Translations under genes and position numbers: made by a program
Notes under the pieces: generated by a model
Seen by the model: the letters and a program-made list of their open reading frames with translations, nothing else
Databases searched by the model: none
Told to the model about the DNA's origin: nothing
In this document: piece by piece, positions 7,625 to 16,980 of the stretch
Layout: each line of letters begins with the position of its first letter
How positions within the stretch are numbered: position 1 is the first letter of the stretch
NCBI GenBank assembly: GCA_029213025.1
Contig: JARGOZ010000020.1
Location: 8,080 to 62,386 of the forward strand
Length of the DNA stretch: 54,307 nt
Origin: Verrucomicrobiales bacterium
GTDB taxonomy: Bacteria; Verrucomicrobiota; Verrucomicrobiia; Verrucomicrobiales; DEV007
Reading direction: 5' to 3'

Positions 7625-9265
7625 ATGAAACAAACTCTCTCTATTTCCTTTTGCGCACTGTCGCTTTCGATGGGCATGATGTCGCAGGGCTTTGCCAAAC
7701 CTTCCGCCGATAATAACAATCTTAAACCCGAAGCGACCCCGGATTTCTGCAGTGACATCGCGCCTATTGTGTATCAAAACTGCGTGACCTGTCACCGCCC
7801 CGGACAGGCGGCCCCGTTTTCATTGATCACGTACGAGGATGTCGCAAGGCGCGCCCGGCTGAGTGTTCGACTCATGGATAGAGGCTATATGCCGCCGTGG
7901 AAACCGGTGGCGGGACACGGCGATTTTGCCGGTGAGCGCCGACTCACAGCGGAGGAAATCGATTTGTTTAGCCAATGGGTCGCCGCCGGTAAACCGGAGG
8001 GAGATCCGGCTGATTTGCCGCCGCTGCCGGAGTTCCCCGACCGCTGGCCGCTGGGTGAACCGGATCTCATAGTGAAAATGAAGGCTCCCTGGTCGGTTCT
8101 AGCTGACGGTCCCGATATCTACCGGAACTTTGTAGTAGATACCGGTCTGGATAAAGAAGTATGGATTCGTGCGATAGACCTGAAACCGCAATCGCCGCAG
8201 GTCGTGCATCATGTACTTATGTTTGCTGACGAAACAGGACTGGCTGGCGACCTCGACAATCTGGACAAAGAACCGGGCTTTTCGCAAATGATTCCACCGT
8301 CCCATCTGCTGGGTGGTTATGTCCCGGGTGCGACTCCGGTCAAGTTGCCGGAAGGGCTGTCTCAGCGCCTTCCCAATGGTCGTCCGCTGGTTCTCCAGGC
8401 GCATTTCCATCCCTCCGGCAAACCGGAGGTCGAGCAAATGGAAGTGGGAATCTATTTGGCTGACAAGCCTTCAGAAAGAACCCTGGTCGATATCCAAATG
8501 CCGGAAATGTTTGGTATCGGTGCGGGCATCAAAATTCCGGCGGGCGAAACCAACTACCAGATCGAACATGAAATCACCCTGCCAGTTGATTGCGAAGCGA
8601 TCGCTGTGGGTGGGCATGCTCACTACCTGGGTAAAGAGGTGAAATTGACAGCCCGGTATCCCGACGGAGCGGAGAAATCCATTTTCTATATCAATGACTG
8701 GGACCTCGACTGGCAGGGCAACTATACTTATCGCAAACCGGTAAAACTTCCGAAAGGAACCATCCTGAAAGCGGAAATATCCTATGACAATTCGGATCAA
8801 AACAGTAACAATCCGTTTTATCCGCCGCGTGATATCAGATGGGGCAAAGAGTCAACGGACGAAATGGGTTCCATCACTCTCCTGCTTGTTCCCCGCCGGG
8901 AGAAGGATGCGGCAGCTCTCGAAAAACTGGCTGTGACAGAAAAGAAACGAGCCTTTGTCGGGCTCTTCCGTGGCGGCAAAATCCCCGGCGAAGATGATGT
9001 GCTGCGTATTCCGAAAGCGGATGCGATCATAAAGACCTTTGATACGGATTCCTCGGGTGAGTTATCGATTACTGAATTTCCGGTTCTTCCCGAAAAAGAA
9101 AGGTTTGCGAAACTGGACCGCAATGGGGACACTCAGCTGGACAGGGATGAATTGAACTCGATGGTAAAGATGATGAATTTGATGATGAGGTTCGGAATGG
9201 AAGACGGTCCGGCACGGTCGTGGCTTTTGAAAAGAGTCATGAAAAAACGTTTCGATGTCAGGTGA
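7625..9265 (+). CDS. Cytochrome c / copper type II ascorbate-dependent monooxygenase-like protein with EF-hands
   Basis: 546 residues; signal peptide about 1-24. A short c-type haem domain has CVTCH at residues 53-57. The core (about 145-425) matches the PHM/dopamine beta-hydroxylase fold with all six copper ligands in order: HH at 195-196 (VVHHVLMF), His in LQAHFH (260), HxH at 331-333 (GGHAHYLGKEV, like the eukaryotic HTHHLGKVV motif) and the Met of TDEMGS (414). Two EF-hand loops follow (about 473-484 and 498-509). It is predicted to hydroxylate a C-H bond with O2 using electrons passed through the haem domain, in the periplasm. Substrate is unknown. The next four genes (ECF sigma, small membrane protein, CnrX-like protein, redoxin) lie on the same strand with short gaps. 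In relatives a redoxin domain can be fused to this protein; here it is a separate gene. Confidence 0.85.
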   Translation: MKQTLSISFCALSLSMGMMSQGFAKPSADNNNLKPEATPDFCSDIAPIVYQNCVTCHRPGQAAPFSLITYEDVARRARLSVRLMDRGYMPPWKPVAGHGDFAGERRLTAEEIDLFSQWVAAGKPEGDPADLPPLPEFPDRWPLGEPDLIVKMKAPWSVLADGPDIYRNFVVDTGLDKEVWIRAIDLKPQSPQVVHHVLMFADETGLAGDLDNLDKEPGFSQMIPPSHLLGGYVPGATPVKLPEGLSQRLPNGRPLVLQAHFHPSGKPEVEQMEVGIYLADKPSERTLVDIQMPEMFGIGAGIKIPAGETNYQIEHEITLPVDCEAIAVGGHAHYLGKEVKLTARYPDGAEKSIFYINDWDLDWQGNYTYRKPVKLPKGTILKAEISYDNSDQNSNNPFYPPRDIRWGKESTDEMGSITLLLVPRREKDAAALEKLAVTEKKRAFVGLFRGGKIPGEDDVLRIPKADAIIKTFDTDSSGELSITEFPVLPEKERFAKLDRNGDTQLDRDELNSMVKMMNLMMRFGMEDGPARSWLLKRVMKKRFDVR

Positions 9266-9286
9266 ACTCGACCGGTATCGTAATTC

Positions 9287-9829
9287 ATGAATCCGGAAAC
9301 CGCCCTGGTGGAGCGAGCGCGAGGCGGAGATGAAGAAGCCTTCATGGAACTGGTGACCATATACAAACCGAAGATCACGAAAATGGCATCCCGATTTGGC
9401 AGAGACGTAGCCGAAGTCAGTGACCTGACTCAGGAGATCTTTCTGGAAGTATGGAAATCGATCCCGAAGTTCCGGGCCGAAGCGCCATTCGAACACTGGC
9501 TGTCACGCGTTGCGCTCAATCGCTGTCGCAAATTTCTCCGCAGCGAATATTCGCGACGGAAGCATGAAGTTCTCCAGGGCGAGCCGGTAGAGCGCCGGGC
9601 CTCGGGAGATGAACGAAATGAAAAAGATACCAAAGAATTATTGGACCGGGCGATGCGTCAGCTCAAGCCTGACGACGCGCTGGTGTTGACTTTAAAAGAA
9701 CTGGACGGATACAGTCTGGAGGAGGTCGCCAAATTGACCGGCTGGACAGTAGCCAATGTCAAGGTGCGCTCCCATCGCGCCCGGAAACGACTCAAAGAAA
9801 TCCTTGAACAAACCGGAGAATGGCCATGA
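9287..9829 (+). CDS. ECF-type RNA polymerase sigma factor
   Basis: 180 residues. Region 2 (about 5-80) has LVERARGGDEEAF and the core-binding DLTQEIFLEVWKSI helix. Region 4 (about 125-175) has the recognition helix-turn-helix GYSLEEVAKLTGWTVANVKVRSHRARKRL. The linker is short and charged and no extra domain is present, as usual for ECF factors. It starts 21 bases after the Cu-monooxygenase stop, and its own stop overlaps the next start as ATGA. Order sigma, small membrane protein, periplasmic sensor-like protein suggests a signal from the cell envelope controlling this cluster, possibly copper or redox stress. The promoter it recognises cannot be deduced here. Confidence 0.93.
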   Translation: MNPETALVERARGGDEEAFMELVTIYKPKITKMASRFGRDVAEVSDLTQEIFLEVWKSIPKFRAEAPFEHWLSRVALNRCRKFLRSEYSRRKHEVLQGEPVERRASGDERNEKDTKELLDRAMRQLKPDDALVLTLKELDGYSLEEVAKLTGWTVANVKVRSHRARKRLKEILEQTGEWP

Positions 9830-10104
9830 AAGATAACGATGAATCACTCGATCAACTGTTTGCTGACGCAAAACAGGCGCAGAACCGAATCGCTGAGGCA
9901 GCGGAACTCGGAGTGGAATCGCGGTTGCGCGGAAAGCTGTCGCAGAGTGACGATGATGGCGAGCTTTGGTACCAGGCGCTGTGGCGGCTGTGCACCGCCG
10001 GCGGTATGATTGCGGCTGGTCTCACACTGTGGGTCGTGATTCCGCAGGCCGGACCGCAGGATGTCACCAGTATGTTAATTGAACAATGGATCCTCGGGAT
10101 CTAA
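9826..10104 (+). CDS. Small single-pass membrane protein, likely anti-sigma factor
   Basis: 92 residues from the ATG at 9826, which overlaps the sigma-factor stop (ATGA) and has GGAG seven bases upstream; an ATG six bases earlier is less well placed. Residues 1-45 are acidic and cytoplasmic in character (DNDESLDQLFADAKQ), residues 55-78 form one transmembrane helix, and a short C-terminal tail follows. Translational coupling to the ECF gene and the soluble-N, membrane-C layout fit an anti-sigma factor, but no zinc-binding HxxxCxxC motif is present, so the call rests mainly on position. Confidence 0.6.
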   Translation: MKDNDESLDQLFADAKQAQNRIAEAAELGVESRLRGKLSQSDDDGELWYQALWRLCTAGGMIAAGLTLWVVIPQAGPQDVTSMLIEQWILGI

Positions 10105-10120
10105 CCTCGTTTTTATAGTT

Positions 10121-10537
10121 ATGAAATTTCGAATTTATCTGTTGATGACCGTGCTTTTTTTTCTCGGTGTCATTAGTGGAGTGCTGCTTTCCCTCGGCTT
10201 TGCGAAAAAGCAAATCCGGTCCATCACGGGGCGTTCCACTCCGGAAATGAGTGCTCTGATTGTGCAGTTTCTCGACCATCGCCTGCGCTTGACTGCGGAG
10301 CAGGAAGCGGCCATTAAACAAGTATTGGTGGAGTCGGAAAAAGAGGTGTTGCCGATGAGGCGCGAGTTGCGGACGCGATTTCTGAAAATCATCCAAACTT
10401 ACCAGCCCCGGGTGGCGGAACATCTCGATGAATCGCAGGAAGAACAACTCGACCAAATTGTTGAAAATCTCATGGGAACCTGGCAGATCGATGAAGATCC
10501 TGACGCTGATCCCGAAAAGAAAAACCCAAACCAATAA
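10121..10537 (+). CDS. CnrX/Spy-like (LTxxQ-type) membrane-anchored periplasmic protein
   Basis: 138 residues from ATG 10121. A single N-terminal hydrophobic helix (about 5-25) anchors or exports the protein. The rest is predicted all-helical: RLRLTAEQEAAIKQVL, EVLPMRRELRTRF, and QEEQLDQIVENLMGTW. The LTAEQ element and helical-hairpin layout are typical of the CpxP/Spy/CnrX 'heavy-metal resistor' superfamily. Coming after an ECF sigma factor and small membrane protein, it resembles the cnrYXH arrangement, where CnrX is the metal sensor that releases the sigma factor. Metal-binding His/Met residues are few, so the sensed signal is uncertain. A TTG start at 10079 would overlap the preceding gene and is less likely. 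Confidence 0.65.
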   Translation: MKFRIYLLMTVLFFLGVISGVLLSLGFAKKQIRSITGRSTPEMSALIVQFLDHRLRLTAEQEAAIKQVLVESEKEVLPMRRELRTRFLKIIQTYQPRVAEHLDESQEEQLDQIVENLMGTWQIDEDPDADPEKKNPNQ

Positions 10538-10545
10538 CCCGTTCT

Positions 10546-11058
10546 ATGATAAAGAAATACCCTCTCCTTCTCACTGTTGCCATTTTGGCAATCTCTACTT
10601 TCAACGTTGCGGCGGATGACAAAGCATCGGTATACCTGTTTGTGATACCGGATTGTCCGATTGTGAACCGGTACGCCCCGGAAATTAACCGCATCTACGA
10701 AGACTACTCAGGCAAGGGAGTGAAAATAACTCTGGTATATGCTGAACCCTCCCTGACATCGGCGGACATCGAAAAACATCGCAAAGAGTACTCCCTGAAG
10801 CCGCCAGGCGTTCTTGATCCGGGTTGGAAAATTACCCGTCGCTCCGGGGCGACAATCACACCGGAAGCGGTCGTTTACGATGCTGGTGAAAAGATTGTCT
10901 ACCGTGGTCGGATCGATGACTGGTTTACCGACTTCGGTGACAGCCGCCGTGAAGCCAGTGAAAAAAACCTGCGCCTGGCCCTCGATGCGGTTCTCGCCGG
11001 GAAAGAGGTGGAGATCAAAGAAGCGGAAGCGGTCGGTTGCTATATCGAATACGATTGA
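10546..11058 (+). CDS. Exported redoxin-like (thioredoxin-fold) protein
   Basis: 170 residues; signal peptide about 1-23. Thioredoxin-fold features: SVYLFVIPDCPIVNRYAPEINRI (one Cys at 36, no CxxC), then a beta strand KITLVYAEPS, and TPEAVVYDAGEKIVYRGRIDDWF near 105-127. The C-terminus ends with the conserved AVGCYIEYD, giving a second Cys. This type occurs N-terminally in, or next to, cytochrome c / copper monooxygenase proteins of Planctomycetes and Verrucomicrobia. Here it is split off and sits four genes after that enzyme, so a shared redox pathway (electron delivery or disulfide/peroxide handling) is likely. It starts 8 bases after the previous stop. Its stop is 3 bases from the convergent DUF4091 stop. 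Confidence 0.75.
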   Translation: MIKKYPLLLTVAILAISTFNVAADDKASVYLFVIPDCPIVNRYAPEINRIYEDYSGKGVKITLVYAEPSLTSADIEKHRKEYSLKPPGVLDPGWKITRRSGATITPEAVVYDAGEKIVYRGRIDDWFTDFGDSRREASEKNLRLALDAVLAGKEVEIKEAEAVGCYIEYD

Positions 11059-11061
11059 TCG

Positions 11062-13308
11062 TCACTGCTCCGCGATCATCTGCTCAATGGCGTCGGCCAG
11101 TTTTCTCCTGGCGGCGCGCAGTTGAGTCACATCGCGTTGGTAGGGGCGGTCATTGGCAGGTCTGACCCGCGGCCATTTGTGGACCAGGGCGAGTGCGTTT
11201 TCCAGCGCCTCGCGACCGGGCAGAGCTTGCTGAATTTTTCCAGCCTCTTCGAGCCGGGTGGCAAGCTGGTCCGCGAGATTGAGGTATTCGTAATCCTGAA
11301 GTCCCTGCCGGAACAGTTCCCAGCGTACCGATTCGACCGGTCCGGGACCATCGACCGGCCGCGGCGGATACAGCATGACTCCGGAAGTTCCGTGACCCGA
11401 GGTCCACGGGTCGTCCATGCCGTTTCGCCAGCAAACTGTTCCCCACCACGAGTTGCTGCCGTCGACCTCGTATTTTTTCAGGAGCCACGGCCAGAGCCGG
11501 ATACGCACCGGCTCATAGTCGACGAGGTTGGTTGCGTTGTTATAGACTGCAATGCGGCAACCGGCTTTCCGGGCGGCGGCGATTGATTCGCGATTCCTGT
11601 TCCAGGCGTCTGTATGAATCACCCATTCTGTGATCACGTCGGTCAGTCCCGGGTGGACTTCCGCCGCAGTCACCGCAATGGTCAGGCCGGGCTGCTGCTG
11701 ACGGATCCATTGCGCGAGAGTTCTGATTCCGATAACCGTGGCGGGATCCTGAAGGTTCGGTTCGTCGATAAATCTCACAACCGGATCGGTATAGAGACCC
11801 TCTTCCTGCAGTCGGGTGCAAAGCTGTGCCAGGAAGCTGGAGAACGGTTGCGTGAATTCCGGGTCCAGCCTGGCGAATGTCTCGTCGGTGAAAATGCGAC
11901 ACCCCATCCACTTTGCATCCGGCGGCATTTTATGTTCATGATGGGATATCCACAATGTGGGTAGATGAAACGAGCGCGGTCCAAATTTTTGATGAATATA
12001 TTTCCGGTGTTCGACATAGCGATCCGCAACCACGGTCACCTTTCCGTCAGCGATCTTCGTCACAATGCGTGCTGCCACAGCGCAGCGGGTACGATGCTCA
12101 AAATAGCTGTCGTAGTAGCGGAACATCGTAGCATCCGGGTCGCCACTTTCGCGTTGCCGAACGAGTCCGGAGCGAAAGCCAGACCACACGTTCAGGGTTG
12201 GTGTTTGCGGTAGGGAAAAGCCCCTTACCTGGATGGACAGGGGGATCCGACAGATCGTCGCTTCACCCGCAGTGAAGACCAGCGTGTTGTGGTAAATGCC
12301 GGGCTTTTGTTGCCGCGGGATTTGTATAGTAAACCAAAAGGAGCGGGTTTGGCCGGTTTGCAGGTCGCAGGGTAGTTGATTGGTCAGAGGGTCGGGGGTG
12401 GGCCCGGTTTCGCCCAGTGGTCCGGATGTCTCCGTGATTGGTATGGTTTCGAGAAGTCGGCATCGTAAACGCGGCGCCGGGAGGTTTGCCGTGCCTTTGA
12501 AAGAACCCCACGACCAGTTTGCGGCGGTGATCTCTTTTTTCGGAGTTACCGGAATTTGAAAACTACCCCACTCGCCGCCGGCGAGATCGAGTTCGACAGC
12601 TTTTATGCTCCGGTCGACCGGTGGAGGATCAGAGGGGAGAACTTTACGATTTTCATCCTCCCACCAGACGGTTGCTTCGGGTCTGTCCTGCAGCACGGCG
12701 GAAGTGGGTGGCAGGTCGACCTTTGCAACCGGTGCTACAACTACATCATCGAGCCACAATTTGGCTTCCGGATTGTCGCTCACCAGCTTGATCATGAAAT
12801 GCAGATTCCCACTCCTGTCTGCTGCAGAAAAGACACCTCCATCAAAAAGCACCCAACCCTTTTCATCGGCGCCATCGATGAATTCGCCGTGGGAAAAACC
12901 GGAGGTTTCGTGTGCAGCTATCGCTTTTTGAGATGAGTAGACGATAACCTTTTTTGTCTCGTCGGTCGTATTCAAATCACGGATATAGAGAACGACCTTG
13001 GCCGGGCCGGCTTCCATTCTATACCGGAATGATACTTTGTGTTCAGCTCCGGTTTCGACCGGGAAACTGGTGGCCCAGCCGCCGTTCTGTCCGGTGATTA
13101 AAGCGCTCTTTCCGCCACTGAAGCTCTGCGAATTGTCCTGTTTTCCGGTGGATTCTTTCCATGAGGAAAAGCGCCAGGACTCCGGGGTAACTCCGCTTCC
13201 GTTCTCGAAACCCGGATTGGCAATCAGGTTTTTCGCCGGATCAGCTGCAGGGCAAAACTGGCAAATGACTGCCAGAAAACTGCAACCGGCTGCTATAGCA
13301 AATTTCAT
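11062..13308 (-). CDS. Exported DUF4091 glycoside-hydrolase-like protein
   Basis: 748 residues from the ATG at 13308, which starts a signal peptide (MKFAIAAGC...). A GTG 12 bases upstream at 13320 overlaps the stop of the HupE-like gene as GTGA and is a real alternative. Residues about 25-195 look like a CBM4/9-type jelly roll (NLIANPGFENG at the start, LWLDDVVV at the end). The middle (about 240-370) is a beta-sandwich. The C-terminal half is a TIM-barrel-like region with DEPN, WWGTVCWRNGMDDPW and the DUF4091 block GPVESVRWELFRQGLQDYEYL. The family is associated with polysaccharide degradation, but catalytic activity is not established from sequence alone. It is probably co-transcribed with the preceding HupE-like gene. 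Confidence 0.85.
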   Translation of the reverse strand: MKFAIAAGCSFLAVICQFCPAADPAKNLIANPGFENGSGVTPESWRFSSWKESTGKQDNSQSFSGGKSALITGQNGGWATSFPVETGAEHKVSFRYRMEAGPAKVVLYIRDLNTTDETKKVIVYSSQKAIAAHETSGFSHGEFIDGADEKGWVLFDGGVFSAADRSGNLHFMIKLVSDNPEAKLWLDDVVVAPVAKVDLPPTSAVLQDRPEATVWWEDENRKVLPSDPPPVDRSIKAVELDLAGGEWGSFQIPVTPKKEITAANWSWGSFKGTANLPAPRLRCRLLETIPITETSGPLGETGPTPDPLTNQLPCDLQTGQTRSFWFTIQIPRQQKPGIYHNTLVFTAGEATICRIPLSIQVRGFSLPQTPTLNVWSGFRSGLVRQRESGDPDATMFRYYDSYFEHRTRCAVAARIVTKIADGKVTVVADRYVEHRKYIHQKFGPRSFHLPTLWISHHEHKMPPDAKWMGCRIFTDETFARLDPEFTQPFSSFLAQLCTRLQEEGLYTDPVVRFIDEPNLQDPATVIGIRTLAQWIRQQQPGLTIAVTAAEVHPGLTDVITEWVIHTDAWNRNRESIAAARKAGCRIAVYNNATNLVDYEPVRIRLWPWLLKKYEVDGSNSWWGTVCWRNGMDDPWTSGHGTSGVMLYPPRPVDGPGPVESVRWELFRQGLQDYEYLNLADQLATRLEEAGKIQQALPGREALENALALVHKWPRVRPANDRPYQRDVTQLRAARRKLADAIEQMIAEQ

Positions 13309-13316
13309 GACCGGTT

Positions 13317-14504
13317 TCACAGTACGGTTCTTTCAAGAACCCACCAAATGCCGGCTGCGGCAATAAGTATAGATCCGGGAATAACAACAAACTTGCGATA
13401 CACTGCCGGGTTTTTTGCGACGAAAGAGGTTAGTATCAATGCCGCTATAATAATACCGATCTGGGCGATCTCCACGCCGATGTTGATGCCTACCAGGCCG
13501 ACAAGCAGAGACTGGGTCGAATCCAGCTTGGTCGACATAACGCCGGCAAATCCCAACCCGTGAATAAGCCCGAAAGAAAAAACAATAAGAAGTCGCCAGT
13601 GCCGGTATTCCTTTTGAAAAATATTCTCAACTGCCACCACGACAATGCTCGCTGCGATAATCGGCTCGACGATTTTGGGAGGCAGGTTTACCCATCCGGC
13701 GGAAGCGAGCCAGAGCGTCAGGGTATGGGCGACGGTAAAAGCCGATACCTGTAGTAGCAGCGGCTTCCATTTCCGGGTCATCAGAAACATGCCGAGCACA
13801 AACAGGATATGATCCATTCCCAGTGGGATCACGTGAAGGAAACCCCGTTTTACCTCGGAAGTAAAGATTTCCATCAAATCACCTTTTGCCGCTTTGACTC
13901 CGGCTGGTTGGTCGGAGCCCTCCGTCTTTGCAAAACTGGTTGTTAGATCCAGAGAAAAACTGGTTTCTCCGGGGAAAAGCACCGCATAGCGTTCCGTCTG
14001 GATCTTATTCAGAAAATTCAGGTAAACGACATTCAGCGGAATGCCCATGGAAAAATCATCCAGTTCCAGGGCGCGGATTTGGTATTTGGTTTCCCCGTCC
14101 AATTGAAATTTCCATGAACCTACCAGGACCGTTATATCATCCGGAGCCAGCCAGGGTTCATCGGCCAGTTTTCTGAATTCCCAGGTAAAATTTGGCGTTT
14201 TCGCCCCGTCCGGAGCAAAGAGGAACTGGATGCGCTGACGGGTGAACATGTCGGCGCGGTCTTTCATCTCCTGGATTTCCGCCTCGTTGAGTTCCTCGAT
14301 ATGGCTTTTCAAATAGTAATCGAGAGCTTCCGGATCGTCCGTCGAGCTGCGCGGGTCCACCTCTACCCTGATTTCGACCGAGCCGTCTTCATTGAACCAG
14401 GACCTTACCGGCAGGTCCGGAATCGGGTGGGCTGCAAGATGACAAACCGTCGCGAGGAAAAAGAGGTTCAGCAGTAGAAGACAGGTCCTGTAATTTGAGC
14501 GCAT
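13317..14504 (-). CDS. HupE/UreJ-like membrane protein with exported N-terminal domain
   Basis: 395 residues from the ATG at 14504 (MRSNYRTCLLLLNLFF), chosen because it begins a signal peptide; a longer frame to 14633 adds 43 residues without membrane or domain character. Residues about 20-215 are a soluble extracytoplasmic beta-rich domain (HPIPDLPVRSWFNEDGSVEIRVEV). Residues 220-395 contain 6-7 transmembrane helices with the HupE/UreJ_2 signatures GFLHVIPLGMDHILFVLGMFL, AFTVAHTLTL and FGLIHGLGFAGVM. The conserved membrane histidines fit a nickel/cobalt or other metal permease, as proposed for HupE; no hydrogenase or urease genes are nearby, so the substrate is open. Downstream and overlapping is the DUF4091 gene. 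Confidence 0.85.
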   Translation of the reverse strand: MRSNYRTCLLLLNLFFLATVCHLAAHPIPDLPVRSWFNEDGSVEIRVEVDPRSSTDDPEALDYYLKSHIEELNEAEIQEMKDRADMFTRQRIQFLFAPDGAKTPNFTWEFRKLADEPWLAPDDITVLVGSWKFQLDGETKYQIRALELDDFSMGIPLNVVYLNFLNKIQTERYAVLFPGETSFSLDLTTSFAKTEGSDQPAGVKAAKGDLMEIFTSEVKRGFLHVIPLGMDHILFVLGMFLMTRKWKPLLLQVSAFTVAHTLTLWLASAGWVNLPPKIVEPIIAASIVVVAVENIFQKEYRHWRLLIVFSFGLIHGLGFAGVMSTKLDSTQSLLVGLVGINIGVEIAQIGIIIAALILTSFVAKNPAVYRKFVVIPGSILIAAAGIWWVLERTVL

Positions 14505-14645
14505 TAGGTTTATTTTCGGCGACACTTTGATCCTTTTAAACGCTTTCTGACAACCTTTATCGCGGCAACGATTTGTCTTGCAGATCGGCCGGAATACTGA
14601 AATTATTAAGGTGAAAAAAATCTGATTAACCAATCACAACATCAC

Positions 14646-14975
14646 ATGAAAAAATTACTCGTAATCGCTATCGCTTTCTGTTTCGCCGGTGCTGCTTATG
14701 CAGGATGCGGAGTCAAAATCGACGTCAAAGGTAAGCTCACCAACTACGATCCGGAGACAAAAGAGCTCACGGTGACAACCGGGAAAAAAGACGCTCCCAA
14801 GGAGAAGAAAATTACCATGGAAGCCACCGTCGCTGTAAAGGACGCCAAAGGTGAAGAAGCTAAAATCGAAGATTTGGTCGGAAAAAGAGTGACCGTTTCT
14901 ACCGATAAGCACACCAAAAAGGCTGAAGCTGTATCAGTTCTCGCCAAGAAGAAAAAAGAAGATGCGAAAGCATAG
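14646..14975 (+). CDS. Small exported Lys-rich protein
   Basis: 109 residues; signal peptide 1-19 (MKKLLVIAIAFCFAGAAYA). The mature protein has one cysteine two residues after the predicted cleavage site, then a beta-rich OB-like pattern: GKLTNYDPETKELTVTTGKK, KITMEATVAVKDAKG, DLVGKRVTVSTDK. The tail is lysine-rich (AKKKKEDAKA). No enzyme motif is visible. It is transcribed divergently from the HupE-like gene and is followed by a strong intrinsic terminator, so it is a one-gene unit. The name is descriptive only. Confidence 0.75.
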   Translation: MKKLLVIAIAFCFAGAAYAGCGVKIDVKGKLTNYDPETKELTVTTGKKDAPKEKKITMEATVAVKDAKGEEAKIEDLVGKRVTVSTDKHTKKAEAVSVLAKKKKEDAKA

Positions 14976-15003
14976 TCTTTAATTTCCTGCTGTTTTTTGG
15001 GAA

Positions 15004-15029
15004 AGCCCGGTGAACAACCGGGCTTTTTT
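15004..15029 (+). terminator. Rho-independent terminator of the small Lys-rich protein gene
   Basis: AGCCCGGT at 15004-15011 pairs perfectly with ACCGGGCT at 15017-15024 across a 5-base loop, followed by a run of Ts to 15029. Confidence 0.9.
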
Positions 15030-15106
15030 GTGTCTGGCAGCAAACGTTTCTGACGCCCCGGGGTACTGATTCCGCTCTGGTTTGGTATTGCCATGGTTAG
15101 CTGATC

Positions 15107-16489
15107 ATGGCAAAAAGGCATATGATCCCGTTGCGTTACTTCCATTCGTTCCTCGCACCTCTACTTCTAGCGCTTCCCGGTTTCAGTGCCCCGGCCTCGC
15201 CGCCGAATGTGATCATGCTGCTGGTGGACGATATGGGCTATGCCGATGTCGGCTGCATGGGCTCAAAAGATATTCATACGCCGAACATCGACCGTATCGC
15301 GGCGGAAGGCGTAAAGATGACCGATTTCTATGCCAGTGCTCCGGTCTGTTCCCCGACCCGTGTTGCATTCCTCACCGGGCAGTGGCAGCAGCGCACCGGT
15401 ATCGAATGGGCGATCGGCCTGACCTCGGAAGAGGAAAAGCGTGTCGACGGCAAACTGGTTACCGTAGAGGAAAGGTTTACCATGGGGCTGACCCCGGAGG
15501 ACTTTCACCTCGTGCCGCTCCTGAAAAAGCATGGCTACGGCACCGCCGCCTACGGCAAATGGCATATGGGATTCAAGCCCGAACACAATCCGGTTCAGCA
15601 TGGGTTTGATGAATACTTCGGTATCATCGGAGGCCAGTGTGACTACTACAAATACTACTATCTCGGCGGGATGAAGCAACTCTACGAGAAAACGGAAATG
15701 ACCACGGCGGAAGGGTATATCACCGACCTGTTTAATCAGCGTACGGTCCGCTACATCCGCGAAGAGGCGAGCGAGCCTTTCTTTATCTATGTGCCCTACA
15801 ACGCGGTCCATCATCCCTATCATGTGCCCGATGATCCATCGCAATCCTACACCAACGAAAACAAGAACGACGGAACCCGGGCCGGCTACGCGAAAATGGT
15901 CGAGCGGATTGACCAGGGCGTCGGTGAGATGTTTGCCGCTCTGGAGGAAAAAGGCATTTTGGATAATACCATGATCATCTTTACCAGTGACAACGGCGGT
16001 GAGCGTTTCTCTGACAACGGCCCTTTGTTTAATCACAAAACCACCGCGTGGGAGGGGGGAATTCGAGTGCCCTGCCTGATTCGCTGGCCGGATGGTGGTA
16101 TCCCGGCCGGTAAAGTGGTTACCCAGGCTGGAATCACCATGGATCTAACTGCCACCATTCTGGCTGCCGCCGGTATTGAGCTTCCTGCCGATCCTGTGCT
16201 GGATGGAATTGATTTGCTACCGATTCTCCGCGGAGAGAAACCGGAGATTGAGCGAACCTTTTGTTGGCGGGTTGACCGCACCAGGCGCAAAATGAAAGCC
16301 GTTCGGCACGGCGACTGGAAATATGTAAAAGACGATATGGTCGAGTTGTTATTTAATCTTCGCGATGACATCGGCGAGCATTCGAATCTCTACTACAAAC
16401 GTTACGATAAAGTAGAGGAACTCAGAGAGAAACTCGCGGCATGGGAAGCGGAAGTGGATAAGGTTCCGCCTCCGATCCGGATTCACTAA
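15107..16489 (+). CDS. Secreted sulfatase (type I, Cys-type formylglycine)
   Basis: 460 residues with an N-terminal signal peptide (cleavage about residue 28; a second in-frame ATG at 15122 would also give a signal peptide). Sulfatase motifs: [10 protein letters not shown] with metal ligands Asp41-Asp42, CSPTR with Cys81 as formylglycine precursor, YGKWHMG, and FTSDNGGE. Length is that of a core sulfatase with only a short C-terminal extension, unlike the longer enzyme at 4355. Substrate is unknown. It follows an intrinsic terminator and is 17 bases ahead of the DUF2200 gene. Confidence 0.95.
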   Translation: MAKRHMIPLRYFHSFLAPLLLALPGFSAPASPPNVIMLLVDDMGYADVGCMGSKDIHTPNIDRIAAEGVKMTDFYASAPVCSPTRVAFLTGQWQQRTGIEWAIGLTSEEEKRVDGKLVTVEERFTMGLTPEDFHLVPLLKKHGYGTAAYGKWHMGFKPEHNPVQHGFDEYFGIIGGQCDYYKYYYLGGMKQLYEKTEMTTAEGYITDLFNQRTVRYIREEASEPFFIYVPYNAVHHPYHVPDDPSQSYTNENKNDGTRAGYAKMVERIDQGVGEMFAALEEKGILDNTMIIFTSDNGGERFSDNGPLFNHKTTAWEGGIRVPCLIRWPDGGIPAGKVVTQAGITMDLTATILAAAGIELPADPVLDGIDLLPILRGEKPEIERTFCWRVDRTRRKMKAVRHGDWKYVKDDMVELLFNLRDDIGEHSNLYYKRYDKVEELREKLAAWEAEVDKVPPPIRIH

Positions 16490-16506
16490 ACCTGCAGCAG
16501 ATCTTT

Positions 16507-16860
16507 ATGGCGAAACATCGAATTTATACCATGAGCTTCGCGAGTGTTTACCCGCACTATGTGACGAAAGCTGAGAAAAAGAGCCGGACAAAATCCGAGG
16601 TCGATGAAATTATCTGTTGGCTGACGGGGTATAGTCAGGATGAACTCGAAGGGCAGTTGGAGAGCGGGACGGATTTTGAAACGTTTCTCGCAGAAGCGCC
16701 GGAGATGAACCCTGACCGGAGCTTGATCAAAGGCGTTGTTTGCGGCATCCGGGTTGAAGAAGTTGAAGAGCCTGTGATGCGTGAAATTCGCTACCTCGAC
16801 AAGTTGATAGATGAACTGGCAAAAGGGAAAGCGATGGAAAAAATTCTGAGGAGTCAATAG
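16507..16860 (+). CDS. DUF2200 family protein
   Basis: 117 residues, cytoplasmic, no signal peptide. It matches the DUF2200 family almost end to end: [54 protein letters not shown], and [19 protein letters not shown]. The family is very conserved across bacteria but its function is unknown. Starting 17 bases after the sulfatase stop, it could be co-transcribed, though nothing links the two functionally. Confidence 0.9.
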   Translation: MAKHRIYTMSFASVYPHYVTKAEKKSRTKSEVDEIICWLTGYSQDELEGQLESGTDFETFLAEAPEMNPDRSLIKGVVCGIRVEEVEEPVMREIRYLDKLIDELAKGKAMEKILRSQ

Positions 16861-16980
16861 TACCCATAATTTTTCATCGACGCCACCCGGTAGAGTCTGT
16901 GGCAGCGCCCTGGAGTATTGCGGACTTTATCGGAACGACGGACGCCAACGGTTTCATTCAAGTCAGCCCGGGCAAAAGCT

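Noticed and set aside
15263..16036. 257-codon frame opposite the second sulfatase
   Set aside because: Shadow frame; the plus-strand sulfatase is complete.
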